Positions 5,564 to 6,329 of a stretch of 6,329 nucleotides of DNA are shown here, one piece after another. Position 1 is the stretch's first letter. Each line of letters starts with the position of its first letter. The DNA lies in the NCBI GenBank assembly GCA_905479965.1, contig CAJQOR010000182.1, forward strand, positions 1-6,329, written 5' to 3'. Made by a program: the position numbers and the translations under genes. The DNA comes from an uncultured Rhizobiaceae group bacterium (GTDB lineage: Bacteria > Pseudomonadota > Alphaproteobacteria > Rhizobiales > Rhizobiaceae). The notes under the pieces were generated by a model. That model searched no databases. It was not told the DNA's origin and worked only from the letters and a program-made list of their open reading frames with translations.

Positions 5564-6329
5564 TCACAGAATTTTCACCATCGCGCATTGTTTCTGTCCG
5601 ATATTCATTTGGGCACAAAAGGTTGTCAGGCAGAATTGCTTCTCAGTTTTCTAAAACAGCATGAAGCAGAATATATCTACCTCATCGGGGATATATTTGA
5701 TGGATGGCGACTTAGAAAAGGCTGGTATTGGCCCCAAAGCCATAACGATGTTGTCCAAAAAATTCTACGTAAAGCGCGAAAAGGCAGCAAGATTATATAC
5801 ATTCCAGGCAACCATGATGAGGTCATGCGCAGTTACTTTGGCACTCATTTTGGTGGGATAGAGGTTAAAGAGTCCGACATTTTTGAAGGTTTAACTGGTA
5901 AAAAATTTCTCATTATACATGGTGATCAATTTGACGTTGTAATCAAGAACGCCAAATGGCTCGCCCATGTTGGGGATTGGGCATATGAAACTGTGCTTGG
6001 CTTAAGTGCGCTGTTAAATAAATTTCGCAGTCTCTGGGGCGGGCAGTATTGGTCCGTTTCCCGTTGGGCAAAATATAAAGTAAAAAGCGCTGTTAATTTC
6101 ATCGGTGACTATGAAGACATCTTGTCATCAGAGGCGAAAAAGCACGGAGCTGACGGCATTATTTGCGGTCACATTCACCACCCAACAATCAAACAAATTA
6201 ATAACGTCAGTTACCTCAATACCGGCTACTGGGTGGAGAGTTGTACAGCGATTGTAGAGAATTTCGATGGCGAATTCGAACTTATCTACTGGGCGCACGA
6301 AAACAAAGAGCCTTCTGAAAATACCAGCA
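5561..6329 (+). CDS. LpxH-like calcineurin-type metallophosphoesterase, 3'-truncated by the window edge
   Basis: Belongs to the UDP-2,3-diacylglucosamine diphosphatase-like family (COG2908 type). LpxH itself splits UDP-2,3-diacylglucosamine into lipid X and UMP at the inner membrane during lipid A synthesis. The binuclear metal ligands appear in order: D14 and H16 (SDIHLG), D44 (IGDIFDGW), N84 and H85 (PGNHDE), H120 (IHGDQFD), H204 and H206 (CGHIHHP). A tryptophan-rich segment (GWYWPQSHNDVVQK) recalls an alphaproteobacterial branch. True LpxH enzymes read GNRD where this one reads GNHD, as I recall, so the substrate may differ and I withhold the name lpxH. The frame is open from 5531 and to the window end (256 residues seen). 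TTG at 5561 is chosen because GGAG lies nine bases upstream; the ATG at 5661 is in another frame. It is divergent from the membrane repeat protein gene. Confidence 0.9.
   Translation, partial: MSQNFHHRALFLSDIHLGTKGCQAELLLSFLKQHEAEYIYLIGDIFDGWRLRKGWYWPQSHNDVVQKILRKARKGSKIIYIPGNHDEVMRSYFGTHFGGIEVKESDIFEGLTGKKFLIIHGDQFDVVIKNAKWLAHVGDWAYETVLGLSALLNKFRSLWGGQYWSVSRWAKYKVKSAVNFIGDYEDILSSEAKKHGADGIICGHIHHPTIKQINNVSYLNTGYWVESCTAIVENFDGEFELIYWAHENKEPSENTS

Noticed and set aside
5454..5654. A 66-residue + strand frame spanning the intergenic region and the 5' end of the LpxH-like gene
   Set aside because: It overlaps the SDIHLG-coding segment in another frame, has no Shine-Dalgarno and no recognisable features.
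5661..5861. A + strand ATG frame inside the LpxH-like gene
   Set aside because: It is out of frame with the conserved metal-binding motifs and ends inside the gene; the real frame begins at 5561.

Overview
The window looks like ordinary chromosomal DNA of a Gram-negative bacterium of moderate-to-low GC content. I would guess an alphaproteobacterium, because the YdcF-like protein and the LpxH-like phosphoesterase closely resemble alphaproteobacterial members of those families as I remember them. That placement is from memory and was not tested. I see no tRNA, rRNA, CRISPR array, insertion sequence or phage gene.

Layout. Bases 1-2964 (+ strand) hold two aminoacyl-tRNA synthetase genes in tandem: gltX (5' end cut by the window edge) and lysS (class II), 34 bases apart and probably cotranscribed. 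Bases 2965-3775 hold, on the - strand, a YdcF/DUF218-family gene that converges on lysS. A bulged hairpin lies in the junction and covers the YdcF stop codon. Bases 3776-5359 (- strand) encode a 527-residue protein that I cannot assign to a named family. Its basic, lysine-rich N-terminal half carries three copies of an LFxFL(K/R)RK module plus a partial fourth, followed by one transmembrane segment, a compact domain bracketed by the protein's only two cysteines, and an acidic tail with a duplicated glycine-rich motif. Bases 5360-5560 are a divergent intergenic region with a small palindrome and an 11-bp-period direct repeat. Bases 5561-6329 (+ strand) hold an LpxH-like metallophosphoesterase that starts at TTG and runs off the right edge.

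How the genes fit together. gltX and lysS charge tRNA(Glu) and tRNA(Lys) for translation. The other three genes have an envelope flavour: YdcF-like proteins are loosely tied to the cell envelope, the 527-residue protein is bitopic, and the phosphoesterase belongs to the family that includes the lipid A enzyme LpxH. A shared pathway is only inference. The most novel item is the 527-residue protein, a membrane-anchored, charge-polarised repeat protein with a histone-H1-like basic segment.
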